In this document: positions 1-9,240 of the stretch, piece by piece | Position numbering within the stretch: position 1 is the first letter of the stretch | How the letters are laid out: each line of letters opens with the position of its first letter | Source: JAPYTK01 sp964401935 | GTDB taxonomy: Bacteria; Myxococcota_A; Polyangia; Polyangiales; Polyangiaceae | Direction of reading: 5' to 3' | Assembly: GCA_964401935.1 (NCBI GenBank) | Contig: CAYOAL010000026.1 | Location: forward strand, 1 to 64,000 | DNA: 64,000 bases | Translations under genes and position numbers: made by a program | The notes under the pieces: model-generated | What the model saw: the letters and a program-made list of their open reading frames with translations, nothing else | Told to the model about the DNA's origin: nothing | The model's database searches: none

Positions 1-27
1 AAGCCCGGCGGCGACTTCGAGATGTAA
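1..27 (+). CDS. 3' end of an unidentified upstream gene
   Basis: Reading from base 1 gives eight residues (KPGGDFEM) and a TAA stop at 25-27, followed by a short spacer before the porin gene. The piece is too short to identify a family. It could be chance, although the frame and the plausible hydrophilic C-terminus fit a gene on the same strand that ends just before the next start. Confidence 0.35.
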   Translation, partial: KPGGDFEM

Positions 28-63
28 TCACGCACCCGCGCGATCATGTTAGAGCCCATCCCG

Positions 64-1488
64 ATGAAGAGATGGGCTCTTTTCGGGTTGCCCCTCGGGT
101 TGTCGTTGCTGCTGTCGTCCGAGGCGCACGCCCAGTTCGAGGCGCTGGAGGAGGGGTTCTCCGTTGGGGAGTGGACCTTCTTTCCTGCCGTCGAGGTGCG
201 CGTCCGCGGCGAGTATCGACGCGATCCGGCCGACATCGGCGGTGACGTGTACGAGCGCAGCGCGGTGCAGAGCGATGGCTTCGAGTCGTCGGTTCCGGCC
301 GTGGCCCTCCGCGCACCGGCGGTGTCCGATCAGTGGCTCGTGTCGGAGCGCTCGCGTCTTGGGATGAAGGTGACCTTCGACGTGCTGACGGCCAAGCTCG
401 TCCTCCAAGACTCGCGCATGCTCGGGGCGACGCCGGGGGCCGCGGAGCAGAGTGGGTTTGGTGAGCTCGCACCCTACGAGGCCTACATCGACGTCCGCAC
501 CGACGTGGAAGACCCGTTGTTCGCGGTGCGCGTGGGACGGCAGCGTATGCGCTGGGGCGATGGTCGCCTGCTCGGCGACGCGGACTGGTCGCCGCGCCCG
601 CTGGCCCTCGACGCGGCCCGGCTCCACTTCTCGTTCTTCGACTTCGACATCGAAGCGTTCGGTGCCCTGTTGTCGTTGCCGGGCCCGGTGTCGCAGCCCT
701 ACGCGCCCAACGGACAGACCTTCGAGGGGACGGGAGCTCAGCTCTACGGGCTGCAGCTTCGTTGGTCGGTGCTGCCGCTGTTGCAGCTCGAGCTCGCGGG
801 GCTCGCGCGCATCGCCAGGGATCCGCTCCCGTTCCAGCTCACGCGCGGTGACACCTACACCGTCGATCTGCGGATCGGCGGCGACGAGCACGGGATCGAG
901 TACGCCGTCGAGGGCGCATACCAGCTCGGTCGTGTGGCCGGCTTCGGCGAGAACCGCGACATCGGGGCCTACGCGGTGGCGGGGCGCTTTGGGTGGCAGA
1001 CGGCGCTCCCGTGGAAGCTCCGCTTCGGCGCTCACGGCGGCTACGCGAGCGGTGACGACAACCCTCACGAGGGCACCTTCACGCGCTTCGATCCCATCCT
1101 GCCGACGGTGCACGAGCACCACGGGCTGATGGATCTGTACGCGTGGTCGAACCTCATCGAAGCAGGCGGTGACGTCTCCGCTTCACCTCACGAGGCGGTG
1201 CGTTACGGCATCGGCTACACCTTCGTGGGCATGGCCGAGCCGAAGGACCGCTGGAGCACGGCCTACCTCCTGCCGGTGGGCGCCGACCCCAACAATGGCT
1301 CCCATGTGCTCGGTCACGAGGTGGACGTGCAGCTCCACGTGTCTCCATGGGATTGGGCGACGTTCTCCGGGGGCTACGGCTTCCTCGCGCTCGGCGAAGG
1401 CGGAAAGAACGTCATGGCCGCGGCCGGGCGCAAGGACAGCGATCTGCTCCACTACGGCTTCCTGCAAGCCGAGCTGACGGCGCCGTGA
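64..1488 (+). CDS. Alginate-export-family outer-membrane porin (AlgE-like)
   Basis: Predicted secreted protein of 474 residues. It starts with a clear signal peptide (MKRWALFGLPLGLSLLLSS, cleavage after AHA), which is why I choose the ATG at 64 over the one at 46. The body has alternating amphipathic strands typical of an outer-membrane beta-barrel. A segment near residues 150-185 (RVGRQRMRWGDGRLLG, then WSPRPLALDAARL) matches the G-R-Q-x2-x-GD-R-L-G...F/L-DGAR-L signature of the alginate_exp family of substrate-specific porins. Members export or import anionic polysaccharide or other small solutes. No alginate biosynthesis genes lie in the window, so the substrate is unknown. The family call is good; the word alginate should not be taken literally. 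Confidence 0.75.
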   Translation: MKRWALFGLPLGLSLLLSSEAHAQFEALEEGFSVGEWTFFPAVEVRVRGEYRRDPADIGGDVYERSAVQSDGFESSVPAVALRAPAVSDQWLVSERSRLGMKVTFDVLTAKLVLQDSRMLGATPGAAEQSGFGELAPYEAYIDVRTDVEDPLFAVRVGRQRMRWGDGRLLGDADWSPRPLALDAARLHFSFFDFDIEAFGALLSLPGPVSQPYAPNGQTFEGTGAQLYGLQLRWSVLPLLQLELAGLARIARDPLPFQLTRGDTYTVDLRIGGDEHGIEYAVEGAYQLGRVAGFGENRDIGAYAVAGRFGWQTALPWKLRFGAHGGYASGDDNPHEGTFTRFDPILPTVHEHHGLMDLYAWSNLIEAGGDVSASPHEAVRYGIGYTFVGMAEPKDRWSTAYLLPVGADPNNGSHVLGHEVDVQLHVSPWDWATFSGGYGFLALGEGGKNVMAAAGRKDSDLLHYGFLQAELTAP

Positions 1489-1558
1489 CGGCGGAGGGCC
1501 CAGTCTACGAAGACGCAGCGCCGGAGGGATGCGGCGCGCCGTCGCCGCCCGACAGGCT

Positions 1559-2125
1559 CTAGTCCTCGGCGTCGGTCGGATCGCCGTTGGGGCGGTTGTC
1601 GTCGGTGTTCTCGGCGTCGGTCTTGTCGGCGGGGGCCTTGTCGGCGTCGGCGGGGGGCTTCTTGCAGACGCCGTTGTCGCAGAACTGGCCCTTCACGCAG
1701 TCGGTGTCGACATTGCACTTCACGCGCTCGGGGGCAGGCACCTCGGAGCCGCCGTAGCGGTCCTTGTTGAGGTCTTCGAGGGTGTCGCCCACCTTCTTCT
1801 TCTCGTCGGGGTTGAGCGACCCCTCCTGGCCCTTCTCCCGCGCCGCGGCGAGGCCCAGCCAGTGGCGGGCGTGAAGGCGCTGCTCCAGCAAGAAGTGGCT
1901 CATCCCGCGGTAGAAGTCGTACTGAGCACGCTCCGCCTCCGACAACGAGTCGATGTCGGGCTCGAGCACCTCGAGCAAGGCGAGGGCCCGGTCGTACGAC
2001 CGCGCGTGATAGTGCGCCATGGCGCGGTCGAGGTCGGCGCGGTAGGTGGAGCAGCCGGCGAGCGAGCCGACGAGCAGCGCGCCCACGAGCGCGCAGCCAA
2101 CGACCATCGTGCGAGCCAGGTTCAT
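1559..2125 (-). CDS. Lipoprotein with TPR-like N-terminus and Cys-pair C-terminus
   Basis: 188 residues. The start ATG at 2125 is followed by a lipoprotein signal with lipobox LAGC. Residues about 30-100 are helical and look like one or two TPR-type repeats (AMAHYHARSYDRALALLEVL), while the C-terminal half carries the pattern CNVDTDCVKGQFCDNGVCKK, a disulfide-rich motif (C-x5-C-x5-C-x4-C) common in myxobacterial secreted proteins. It ends with a low-complexity Asp/Lys/Ala tail. It converges on the porin gene. A promoter with the -10 element only 7 nt upstream of the ATG supports this start over an upstream ATG at 2290. Function unknown; probably periplasmic or surface scaffold. Confidence 0.7.
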   Translation of the reverse strand: MNLARTMVVGCALVGALLVGSLAGCSTYRADLDRAMAHYHARSYDRALALLEVLEPDIDSLSEAERAQYDFYRGMSHFLLEQRLHARHWLGLAAAREKGQEGSLNPDEKKKVGDTLEDLNKDRYGGSEVPAPERVKCNVDTDCVKGQFCDNGVCKKPPADADKAPADKTDAENTDDNRPNGDPTDAED

Positions 2126-2132
2126 GGGAGCC

Positions 2133-2161
2133 AGCCTATTTGCCGCGGCACCTCGGATCAA
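2133..2161 (-). promoter_or_regulatory. Sigma-70-type promoter of the lipoprotein gene, near-leaderless
   Basis: On the minus strand TTGATC (2156-2161), a 17-bp spacer and TAGGCT (2133-2138), then 7 nt to the ATG. The same layout recurs upstream of several other genes here. Inferred from pattern only. Confidence 0.5.
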
Positions 2162-2435
2162 GGGGGCGGTGCCGAGAGGGAGCCGATCCTGCCACCGAGG
2201 CGGTGAGGTGTGACCCTCTGCTCCACGAACGCAGCCGAACCACACCATTGCTTTGCATCGCGGAGCACCAACCCCTACATTGATCTTCATCGCTCTTCGC
2301 GCGTAATCTTCGCCGGCCGGGCGCTTGTTGGCGAACCCAGGTCGAGAGCGTGAGCTTTCGGAAAACTCTAGAAGGCGAGTTGGATGTCGTCCCAGGGGGG
2401 CGATGAAGAATTCCAGGACGATGCGTTAGACGCCG
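2162..2435. other. Divergent intergenic region, no gene seen
   Basis: Region between a minus-strand lipoprotein and the plus-strand kinase, somewhat lower in G+C around 2240-2310. A weak candidate promoter toward the kinase is TTGCAT (2254-2259), 16 bp, TACATT (2276-2281). I see no RNA gene or long inverted repeat. Confidence 0.4.
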
Positions 2436-4460
2436 ATGCAAAGCGTGCCCAGCCAGCCGGGACCGGTGTCGACACCGGATCTGCAGGAGGAGCAGCTTCC
2501 CCGGCAGTTCGGGAAGTACACGCTCCTGCGCGCGCTCGCCTCCGGAGGGATGGCCAAGGTGTACCTCGCGATTCAGCGCGCGGTCGCCGGCTTCGAGAAG
2601 CTCGTCGTCATCAAACGCATCCTCCCCGAGCTCTCGCGCGATCAGGCCTTCGTGGAGATGCTCCTCACCGAGGCGCGCACCGCGGCCACCCTCAACCACC
2701 CCAACGTGGTGCAGACGTTCGACGTGGGGGAGGTGGGCGGCACCTACTACATCGCGATGGAGCACATCAACGGCGAGGACATCCGGTCCATCGTCCGCGC
2801 GATGAAGCGGGCAGCGGTGACCGAGTTCCCGCTCGAGCACACGCTGAGCATCATGCTCGGGGTGTGCGGCGGCTTGGCCTACGCTCACGAGAAGCGCGAT
2901 CTCGAGGGGAACGCCCTCAACATCGTGCACCGCGACATCAGCCCGCAGAACGTGCTGATCACCTTCACCGGCGACGTGAAGATCGTCGACTTCGGGATCG
3001 CGAAGAGCACCGAGGCGGCGGTGATCGAGAGCACACAGGCCGGGCAGCTGAAGGGGAAGGTGCCGTACATGTCCCCCGAGCAGGCCGCGGGCAAGGACAT
3101 CGATCATCGCAGCGACATCTTCGCGGTGGGCATCATGCTGTTCGAGCTCACCACCGGACGCCGCCTGTTCAAGGCAAAGAGCGAGTTCGAGACGCTCAAG
3201 CTGATCTGCGAGCGGGAGTATCCGCGGCCCAGTCAGATCCGCGCTGGCTATCCGGCCGCCCTCGAGACCATCGTGATGCGGGCGTTGGCGAAGGATCCGG
3301 CCGATCGCTACCAGAACGCGCGCGACATGCAGGCCGATCTCGAGAGCTTCGTTCGCAACGAGCGGATCGCCGCCTCGTCGGTGAGCCTCGCCAACTGGAT
3401 GAAGATGCTCTTCGAGGACAAGATCGCGGAGCAGAAAGAGGCGCTTCAAGACGTGAAGCACCTCGCCGACGTGATCGCCTCGCAACGCACGACGCTGACC
3501 GAGACGGACATGTTCGCCGGCTCGAGCACGACGACGGGGGCTGCCACCTACACCGGGAGCGGGGTGACCGCCTACCCGACGCCGCCGCGCGGGCGCCTGT
3601 GGATGGGGCTCGGCGTCGTGACCGCCGTCGCGCTCGGCGGCGCCGCGCTGTTCATCACCATGAACAACGACCCGAACGGAGCCGCGCGCGCGGAAGCCAG
3701 CGCGTCCAGCGCGCCCGAGCCCGAGCCTCCGCCGCCCGAGGCGAAGAAGGGGAAGGTGCGCGTCGTGTCGACGCCCGAGGGGGCCTACGTGCGGATCGCG
3801 GGCGAGCTCCAGCCGGGGCAGACCCCCCTCACCATCGACAAGCTGCCGCTCGGCACCGAGCTCGAGATCAAGGTGTCGAAGGAGGGTTACGAGTCGTACG
3901 CGCAGAAGGTGACCCTCACCGAGACCTCGCTCGAGCAAGAGGTGAACGCCGCGCTCGGCAAGGGCTCGGTGACGGTGGTGTACGACGTGTCGCCGAAGGC
4001 GGCGGTGGTGCACCTCGACGACAAGCGCTGGACCGGGGGCACGACGATCACCGACCTGTCGACGGGGGAGCACAAGCTGGTGTTCTCGGCTCCTGGTCAC
4101 GCGCCCCAGATCGTGACCATCAACGCCAAGAAAGGCGAGACGAAGCAGGTGTCGGTGATCCTCAAGAAGGGGGAGCCGGCCCCGGCGGTCGATCCCAAGG
4201 CGCCCCCCAAGCCGCCCCCGCCAGAGGAGCCGAAGGGGCCCCCGGGCAACGTCGCGGTCAACTCGAAGGGTGGGTTCTGCTCCAACGTGATCGTGGCCGG
4301 ACGGTCGGCAGGGCCCACCCCGGCCATGGTGAGCGGGGTCGGGCCGGGGCCGGTGTCGATCGTGTGCAAGACGGCCGATGGACGGAGCATCGGGGGCGGC
4401 GCCAACGTGCAGAGCGGTCAGACGGCCCGCGTGACCATCGCCATCCCGCCCAAGGAGTGA
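2436..4460 (+). CDS. Transmembrane Ser/Thr protein kinase with PEGA repeats
   Basis: 674 residues. The N-terminal kinase domain (about 25-320) has an intact glycine loop region (ASGGMAKVY), VIKR lysine near 60, catalytic loop HRDISPQN near 163, DFGIAK near 184 and MSPEQ, so it should be active. A single membrane segment lies at about 388-410 (LWMGLGVVTAVALGGAALF). The outside part has two PEGA-type repeats (about 436-495 and 508-578; the first reads STPEGAYVRIAGE), a Pro-rich linker, and a final small domain with two cysteines. The layout kinase-TM-PEGA is common in Myxococcota, where PEGA domains are thought to bind envelope polymers or proteins. It reads divergently from the lipoprotein and converges on trmB. 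Substrates are unknown. Confidence 0.9.
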   Translation: MQSVPSQPGPVSTPDLQEEQLPRQFGKYTLLRALASGGMAKVYLAIQRAVAGFEKLVVIKRILPELSRDQAFVEMLLTEARTAATLNHPNVVQTFDVGEVGGTYYIAMEHINGEDIRSIVRAMKRAAVTEFPLEHTLSIMLGVCGGLAYAHEKRDLEGNALNIVHRDISPQNVLITFTGDVKIVDFGIAKSTEAAVIESTQAGQLKGKVPYMSPEQAAGKDIDHRSDIFAVGIMLFELTTGRRLFKAKSEFETLKLICEREYPRPSQIRAGYPAALETIVMRALAKDPADRYQNARDMQADLESFVRNERIAASSVSLANWMKMLFEDKIAEQKEALQDVKHLADVIASQRTTLTETDMFAGSSTTTGAATYTGSGVTAYPTPPRGRLWMGLGVVTAVALGGAALFITMNNDPNGAARAEASASSAPEPEPPPPEAKKGKVRVVSTPEGAYVRIAGELQPGQTPLTIDKLPLGTELEIKVSKEGYESYAQKVTLTETSLEQEVNAALGKGSVTVVYDVSPKAAVVHLDDKRWTGGTTITDLSTGEHKLVFSAPGHAPQIVTINAKKGETKQVSVILKKGEPAPAVDPKAPPKPPPPEEPKGPPGNVAVNSKGGFCSNVIVAGRSAGPTPAMVSGVGPGPVSIVCKTADGRSIGGGANVQSGQTARVTIAIPPKE

Positions 4461-4490
4461 GGCGCCGAGCGCCCCCACGAGCTCGGCGCC
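4461..4490. terminator. GC-rich hairpin between convergent genes
   Basis: Perfect 10-bp inverted repeat GGCGCCGAGC / GCTCGGCGCC with a 10-nt loop, directly after the kinase stop and just before the trmB stop on the other strand. There is no T tract, so it would be a weak intrinsic terminator or a transcript-end stabiliser for both genes. Confidence 0.5.
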
Positions 4491-4497
4491 GAGTCGG

Positions 4498-5127
4498 TCA
4501 CCGGCGCCGGAAACGCAGGCGATACACGGGCAAGCCGTCGAGCACCGCGCGCCGCTCGCGGTTGCTGAGCGCGCCGTAGGGGTTGTGCTCGAGGCGCGGC
4601 GAGCCGGCGACATCGCCGAACGGCTCGAGCTCGGGGCAGAGGCCGATCACGTGGGCGTACTGCTCGGCACGCTCGGGCACGTCGGTCTGCACGAAGAGCT
4701 CCCCTCCGGGAGCGAGCAGCCGTGCGAGCTCGCGCACCAGCGGATCGACGATGACGAGCCGCTTCTGATGGCGCTTTTTCCACCATGGATCGGGGAAGTG
4801 AATGAACGCCCGCGTGAGGCACCCATCCGGACCGAGGCGCGGGAGGGCGAGGCGAGCGTCCTCCGCCACCACCCGGGCGCGGTGATGCCAGCCGTCGCGC
4901 TCGAGGCGCTCGTCGACGCGCTGGGCCCACTTGCGGCGCACCTCGATGCCGAGGAGCCTCGCGTCGGGCTCGGCCACGCAACGCTCGAACAGGAAGGCTC
5001 CCCGACCCGGGCCGATCTCGAGCTCGAGGTGCCCGCGGCCGTCGAAGAGCGCGCCGAGCGCCACCACGTCACCCTCGGGGAGCCGAGGCGGGTTGGCGTA
5101 GCGATCTCTGTCGTTCGTGTCCGTCAC
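4498..5127 (-). CDS. trmB: tRNA (guanine-N7-)-methyltransferase TrmB
   Basis: 209 residues, close to the usual family length. It makes m7G46 in the variable loop of tRNAs using S-adenosylmethionine, in the cytoplasm. The Rossmann methyltransferase motif I is seen at about 36-47 (LEIGPGRGAFLF), and the family signature FIHFPDPWWKKRHQKRL at about 113-130 carries the substrate-binding Asp and Lys. The C-terminal Thr-Asp/Glu-type motif is seen as QTDVPERAEQY. The start is GTG at 5127. It is divergent from the membrane glycosyltransferase-like gene with a 57-bp spacer. Confidence 0.93.
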   Translation of the reverse strand: MTDTNDRDRYANPPRLPEGDVVALGALFDGRGHLELEIGPGRGAFLFERCVAEPDARLLGIEVRRKWAQRVDERLERDGWHHRARVVAEDARLALPRLGPDGCLTRAFIHFPDPWWKKRHQKRLVIVDPLVRELARLLAPGGELFVQTDVPERAEQYAHVIGLCPELEPFGDVAGSPRLEHNPYGALSNRERRAVLDGLPVYRLRFRRR

Positions 5128-5184
5128 GGCGCTCTCTCTACACCACAGCGCGCGTTTTCACTATGTAGAGGCGTGCCCCCACCC

Positions 5185-7257
5185 ATGCCCATGCGTTCGA
5201 GTCGGGCGGTCTTCTCGGCGCTCGGCCGCCGCGCGCTGCCCTACGCGCTGCCAGGGGCGGTGGCGATGCTCATCGGCTGGTGGTGTACGCGGACCATCCT
5301 CGAGCGCGCGGGGGCGCCGGCGCTGTCCCTCGACGACTCGTTCATTCATCTCCAGTACGCCAAGCGGCTCGCGGAGGGCCGTTGGTTTCACTACTCGCCG
5401 CACGCCGGCTACAGCTCGGGGGCCACCAGCCTGCTGTGGCCGCTCTCCATCGCGCCCTGGCTCGCGTTGGGGGTGCGGGGGCTCGACGCGGTGTACGTGG
5501 TGTGGGCGCTGGGCTGCCTGCTCCACGCGGCCACTGCGCTCGAGACGGCGCGGCTCGCGGCGCGCCTTGGCGGCCGGTTCGTGGGGGTGGCCGCTGGCGG
5601 GGCGTGCTTCGCGTTCGGGGCCTTCACCTGGTTTGCGTACAGCGGCATGGAGACGATGGCGCTCACGTGGATCTTCGTGCGGGGGGCGCGGGTGGCGGCC
5701 GAGCGCGCCGAGCCCGAAGCGCCGCGCGCCTTCACCGGCGCCGAGGTGGCGTCTTGTACGCAGCTCGCGGTCCTCGGGCTGTGTGGCCCGCTCGTGCGCC
5801 CGGAGGGGGCGCTGGTGTCGGTGTTCGCAGTGTTGGTGTTGTTGCGGCAGACCATCGGCGAGAAACTCTCGGCGCGGGGGTTGTTGCGCGTCTCGGTGCC
5901 GGCCATCGGACCGTTCGTGGTCCCGCTGAGTCATCGGCTCTTCACGGGCCACAGCGCCTCGGCCACGGCGATGGTGAAGTGGCTACCCCTCGACCCGTAC
6001 CTCGACCAGCGCGAGGTGCTCGCCGCCACCGTCGCCAACGTGGAGCTCCTCGTCACCGATCTGTTGAACGGCGGGCGCTGGACCGCGCTGTTCGTGCCCG
6101 AAGACATGGCCTACCCGCTCGCGCTCGGCCTCGTGGCCCTCGGCGCGGCGGCGTGGCGGACGGGACGTCCGTGGACGGCGGCGCTGGTCGCCATGCTCGT
6201 GCTGGCCACCGTGGGCCCCGCCTCCTACTCCACGATCCTCTGGAATCGCGTGCGCTACATCTGGCCCTTCGCGCCGGCGTGGTTCGTGGCGATCCTCATC
6301 GGGATCCACGAGCTCGCCGAGCTGCTCGGGAGGAAGGTGCATCCTCACGCACGCGTGCTCGGCGCGGCGCTGTCGTTCGGCGCCCTCGCTCCCCTCGCGG
6401 TGAAGCTCCCCGACGCGGTGGACGACGTGGCGACCTCCGCGCGTGCGATCCATCTGCAGCAGGTGCGGCTCGGCCTCTGGGCACGACGAGCGCTCCCTGC
6501 CGACGCGCTCATTGGCGTGAACGACACCGGCGCCATCGCCTACCTCTCGGAGCGAAACACCTTCGACGTGGTGGGGCTCACCACCGAGGGCGAGGCCCCC
6601 TTCTGGGCCGAAGGCGCGGGCTCACGCTTCGAGCACTACGAGCGGCTCGGCGCGAGCCAGCTCCCAACCCACTTCATCGTCTATCCCGGCTGGATGGGGA
6701 TGGAGGCGGTGCTGGGCGAGCGCCTCTTCGAGGCCAGCGTGTACGATCAGAGCATCCTCGGTGGCGTGACGAAGGTGGCCTACGAGGCGCGCTGGGACCT
6801 CCTCGGCTCGGGGGCGAGCCCGCGTGGCGAGCACGGCGGGGGCGCGCTCCTCGACGAGCTCGACGTGGCCGACCTCGCGTCCGAGAGGGCTCACCACTAC
6901 GAGCGCGGCGACGCGACCGGGCGGTTCAACGTGGCGCGCCTCGACGTGTCGGGGCTCGACGGCAGCGAGATCGCCGACGGGGGCCGCATCCAGCGCGCCG
7001 AGGACAGGTTCGTGGTCAAGAGCGCGCCGGCCAGCGTGTTGGTGATGCGCCTCCGCTGCGAGCACGAGGTGGTCGTCTTTCACGGGGCCGAGCGTCTCGG
7101 GGAGCCCGAGGTGACGTTGCGCCGCGACGTCTTCGATGAGCTCGCGGTGAAGGTGCCCGCCTCCGAGACCTCCCGCTGGCTCACCGTGCGCTGCGTGCGC
7201 ACTCTGGCGCGGCTCGAGCGCTTCGACAGCTACCACTACTGGCTGTTCGACGGCTGA
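5185..7257 (+). CDS. GT-C-type polytopic membrane protein (GT39/ArnT-like)
   Basis: 690 residues with about ten hydrophobic segments in the first 430 residues and a soluble C-terminal region. Near residues 47-80 it has LSLDDSFIHLQYAKRLAEG followed by YSSGATSLLWP. This is the acidic (DD) loop plus S-G-A-T-S-L-L-W pattern of GT-C glycosyltransferase-like proteins that take sugars from polyprenyl-phosphate carriers. The C-terminal domain (LIGVNDTGAIAYLSERNTFDVVGL) is typical of the myxobacterial branch. ATG at 5185 is chosen, but GTG at 5173 lies 5 nt after a TATGTA element and is an alternative. It overlaps the convergent histidine kinase gene by 22 bp. Acceptor and donor are unknown. Confidence 0.65.
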   Translation: MPMRSSRAVFSALGRRALPYALPGAVAMLIGWWCTRTILERAGAPALSLDDSFIHLQYAKRLAEGRWFHYSPHAGYSSGATSLLWPLSIAPWLALGVRGLDAVYVVWALGCLLHAATALETARLAARLGGRFVGVAAGGACFAFGAFTWFAYSGMETMALTWIFVRGARVAAERAEPEAPRAFTGAEVASCTQLAVLGLCGPLVRPEGALVSVFAVLVLLRQTIGEKLSARGLLRVSVPAIGPFVVPLSHRLFTGHSASATAMVKWLPLDPYLDQREVLAATVANVELLVTDLLNGGRWTALFVPEDMAYPLALGLVALGAAAWRTGRPWTAALVAMLVLATVGPASYSTILWNRVRYIWPFAPAWFVAILIGIHELAELLGRKVHPHARVLGAALSFGALAPLAVKLPDAVDDVATSARAIHLQQVRLGLWARRALPADALIGVNDTGAIAYLSERNTFDVVGLTTEGEAPFWAEGAGSRFEHYERLGASQLPTHFIVYPGWMGMEAVLGERLFEASVYDQSILGGVTKVAYEARWDLLGSGASPRGEHGGGALLDELDVADLASERAHHYERGDATGRFNVARLDVSGLDGSEIADGGRIQRAEDRFVVKSAPASVLVMRLRCEHEVVVFHGAERLGEPEVTLRRDVFDELAVKVPASETSRWLTVRCVRTLARLERFDSYHYWLFDG

Positions 7258-9209
7258 GGGGGCTGGGCGTCGAGCGTGTGCCGAATGCGGAAGAGCAGGT
7301 CGTCGAGCTCGTAGGGCTTGCGCACCACCTGGCGGCTGCGAACGTGGGCGCCGATCGCCTTTCTGTCGCTGTAGCCGGTGGTGAAGAGGATGCGGATGTT
7401 CGGGTATGCCTCGGTGATCGCCGACGCTGCGTCAGGGCCGTCGAGGCGCGGCATGACCACGTCGAGCAACGCGAGGGCGATCTGGTCGCCATGCTCGCGC
7501 GCGATGTCCACCGCCTCCTGCCCGTCGCTCGCGGCCATCACGCGGTAGCCCGCGTGCTCGAGCGCGCGGATGACGACGTTGCGTACGGCGGTGGCGTCCT
7601 CGGCGACGAGGATGGTCTCGTGGCCGCGCGGCGCGTCGGAGCGGCGCGCCGGCCGCCTCCGACCGAGGAGGCCGTCGGTCGCCTCGAGATACACGCACAC
7701 GGTGGTGCCGACCTGCGCGGTGCTCGCCACGTCGATCACCCCTCGATGCTGCTGCACGATGCCGTAGGCCGTGGCGAGGCCGAGCCCGGTGCCCATGCCT
7801 TGCGGTTTGGTGGTGAAGAAGGGCTCGAACAGGCGCTCCTTCACCTCCGGCGTCATCCCGACGCCGTCGTCCTCCACGCGGAGCACCACGAAGCGACCCG
7901 GCCGTCGGCACGGACCGACCTCGTGGCTCCCCTCGGCCACGACGAGCTCGCTGGTCGCGATGCGGATGCGTCCACCCGAGGGCAGCGCATCGCGGGCGTT
8001 GATGCAGAGGTTGAGCACGACCTGCTCGAGCTGGCTCACGTCGCCGGCGACCAGGGGGAGGTCGATCCCGGGAGAGAACGACAGCTCGATGTTCTCGGGG
8101 ATCGTCCTCTGGATCATCCGCAGCAGGCTCTCGACCAGCTCGTTGACGTCGACGGGGGCGAACTGGAGCGGATGTTTGCGGCTGAACGTGAGGAGCTGCC
8201 GCGTGAGCTCGGCCGCCCGTCGGGCGCCGTCCTTCACCCGCGCGAGGTGCTCCACCACCGGCTCGTCGACCGCGTGCTTGAGCGCGTAGTCGGCGTTCAT
8301 CATGATCGCCAACAGGTGGTTGTTGAAGTCGTGGGCGAGGCCACCGGCGAGCTGGCCGATCGCGTCCATCTTCTGCGAGTGGCGGAGCTGCTGCTCGAGC
8401 GCGCGCTGCTCGGTGACGTCGCGCGCGCCGGAGTAGACCGTATCTTGGTCGGGGACGCCGATCGCGCGCCATTGAAGCGTGTGGTAGCTGCCGTCCTTGG
8501 CTCGGTAGCGGTTCTCGAAGTCGATGAGCTCCAAGCCTCGCTGGAGCTGGGTCATGGCCGCCTTGGTAGCCTCGAGATCGGAGGGATGCACGAGATCGAG
8601 GTGCGAGGTGCCGAGCACCTCCTCCACCGGCCACCCGAGCACCCGCTCGAAGGCGGGGCTCAGGCGCTTGAACACGCCCGTGAGCGAGAGCACACAGAGG
8701 ATATCGAGCGAGAGATCGAAGAAGCGATCGCGGTCGCGGGCAGCCTCGTCGCGGGCGGTGATGTTGGTGCTGATGAGGATCAGCCCATCGACGCGATCTT
8801 CGTGCACCAAGGGGATGGCGTGGGAATCCCACTGGGTGACGACGCCATCGTCCGTCCGATACACGGAGGCGAGCCGCGCGGGCTCGCCGGTGCGCAGCAC
8901 GTCGCGATAGGTGTCCTCGACCTGCTGCCGATCGGCGACAGGCGTGTAGAGCCAGGGGACGGTGCCGATCACCTCCTCGACGCTGAGCTCGGGGACGGTC
9001 CAGTTGATGAACCGAATCCGGCAGTCGCCGTCCAGCAACATGATGTTGTCCGGCACCGCGGTGGCGAGGCGGCGGAGGTTGGGGTCGGCGAGGAGGTCTT
9101 CGCTCTCGAGCTCCGCGACCCGCGCCAGCAGGCGCTCGTTTTCGGCCAGCAGGCGCTCGTTTTCGGCCAGCAGGCGCTCGTGGTCGTCCTTCAGGTCGTC
9201 GGAGCCCAC
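7236..9209 (-). CDS. Hybrid histidine kinase, PAS-PAS-HisKA-HATPase-REC
   Basis: 657 residues, no membrane segments, so a cytoplasmic sensor. It begins with a short heptad coiled coil (about 8-40) encoded by a 21-bp DNA repeat. Two PAS domains follow (about 45-150 and 165-285), then the phosphoacceptor box LAGGLAHDFNNHL with His near 295, an HATPase_c domain with N box (NLCINARDAL) and G boxes (DDGVGMTPE, GMGTGLGLA), and a C-terminal receiver domain with the phosphorylatable Asp in LLDVVMPRLDG near 583. The start is GTG at 9209, because a strong Shine-Dalgarno (GGAGGGG) sits 5 nt upstream; the nearby ATG at 9214 is out of frame. Signals and partner regulator are unknown. Confidence 0.9.
   Translation of the reverse strand: MGSDDLKDDHERLLAENERLLAENERLLARVAELESEDLLADPNLRRLATAVPDNIMLLDGDCRIRFINWTVPELSVEEVIGTVPWLYTPVADRQQVEDTYRDVLRTGEPARLASVYRTDDGVVTQWDSHAIPLVHEDRVDGLILISTNITARDEAARDRDRFFDLSLDILCVLSLTGVFKRLSPAFERVLGWPVEEVLGTSHLDLVHPSDLEATKAAMTQLQRGLELIDFENRYRAKDGSYHTLQWRAIGVPDQDTVYSGARDVTEQRALEQQLRHSQKMDAIGQLAGGLAHDFNNHLLAIMMNADYALKHAVDEPVVEHLARVKDGARRAAELTRQLLTFSRKHPLQFAPVDVNELVESLLRMIQRTIPENIELSFSPGIDLPLVAGDVSQLEQVVLNLCINARDALPSGGRIRIATSELVVAEGSHEVGPCRRPGRFVVLRVEDDGVGMTPEVKERLFEPFFTTKPQGMGTGLGLATAYGIVQQHRGVIDVASTAQVGTTVCVYLEATDGLLGRRRPARRSDAPRGHETILVAEDATAVRNVVIRALEHAGYRVMAASDGQEAVDIAREHGDQIALALLDVVMPRLDGPDAASAITEAYPNIRILFTTGYSDRKAIGAHVRSRQVVRKPYELDDLLFRIRHTLDAQPPQPSNSQ
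9125..9180. repeat. In-frame 21-bp tandem repeat in the histidine kinase gene
   Basis: A 21-bp unit (starts CCAGCAGGCGCTCG) is repeated 2.67 times without mismatch. Read on the minus strand each unit encodes one heptad (LLAENER), building the N-terminal coiled coil. Confidence 0.85.
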
Positions 9210-9240
9210 GTCATCCCCTCCAAGAGTTGCTCCTTCTACC

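Noticed and set aside
2136..4613. An 825-codon antisense open frame over the PEGA kinase
   Set aside because: Shadow of the kinase; composition is Arg/His/Leu-rich and it has no motif.
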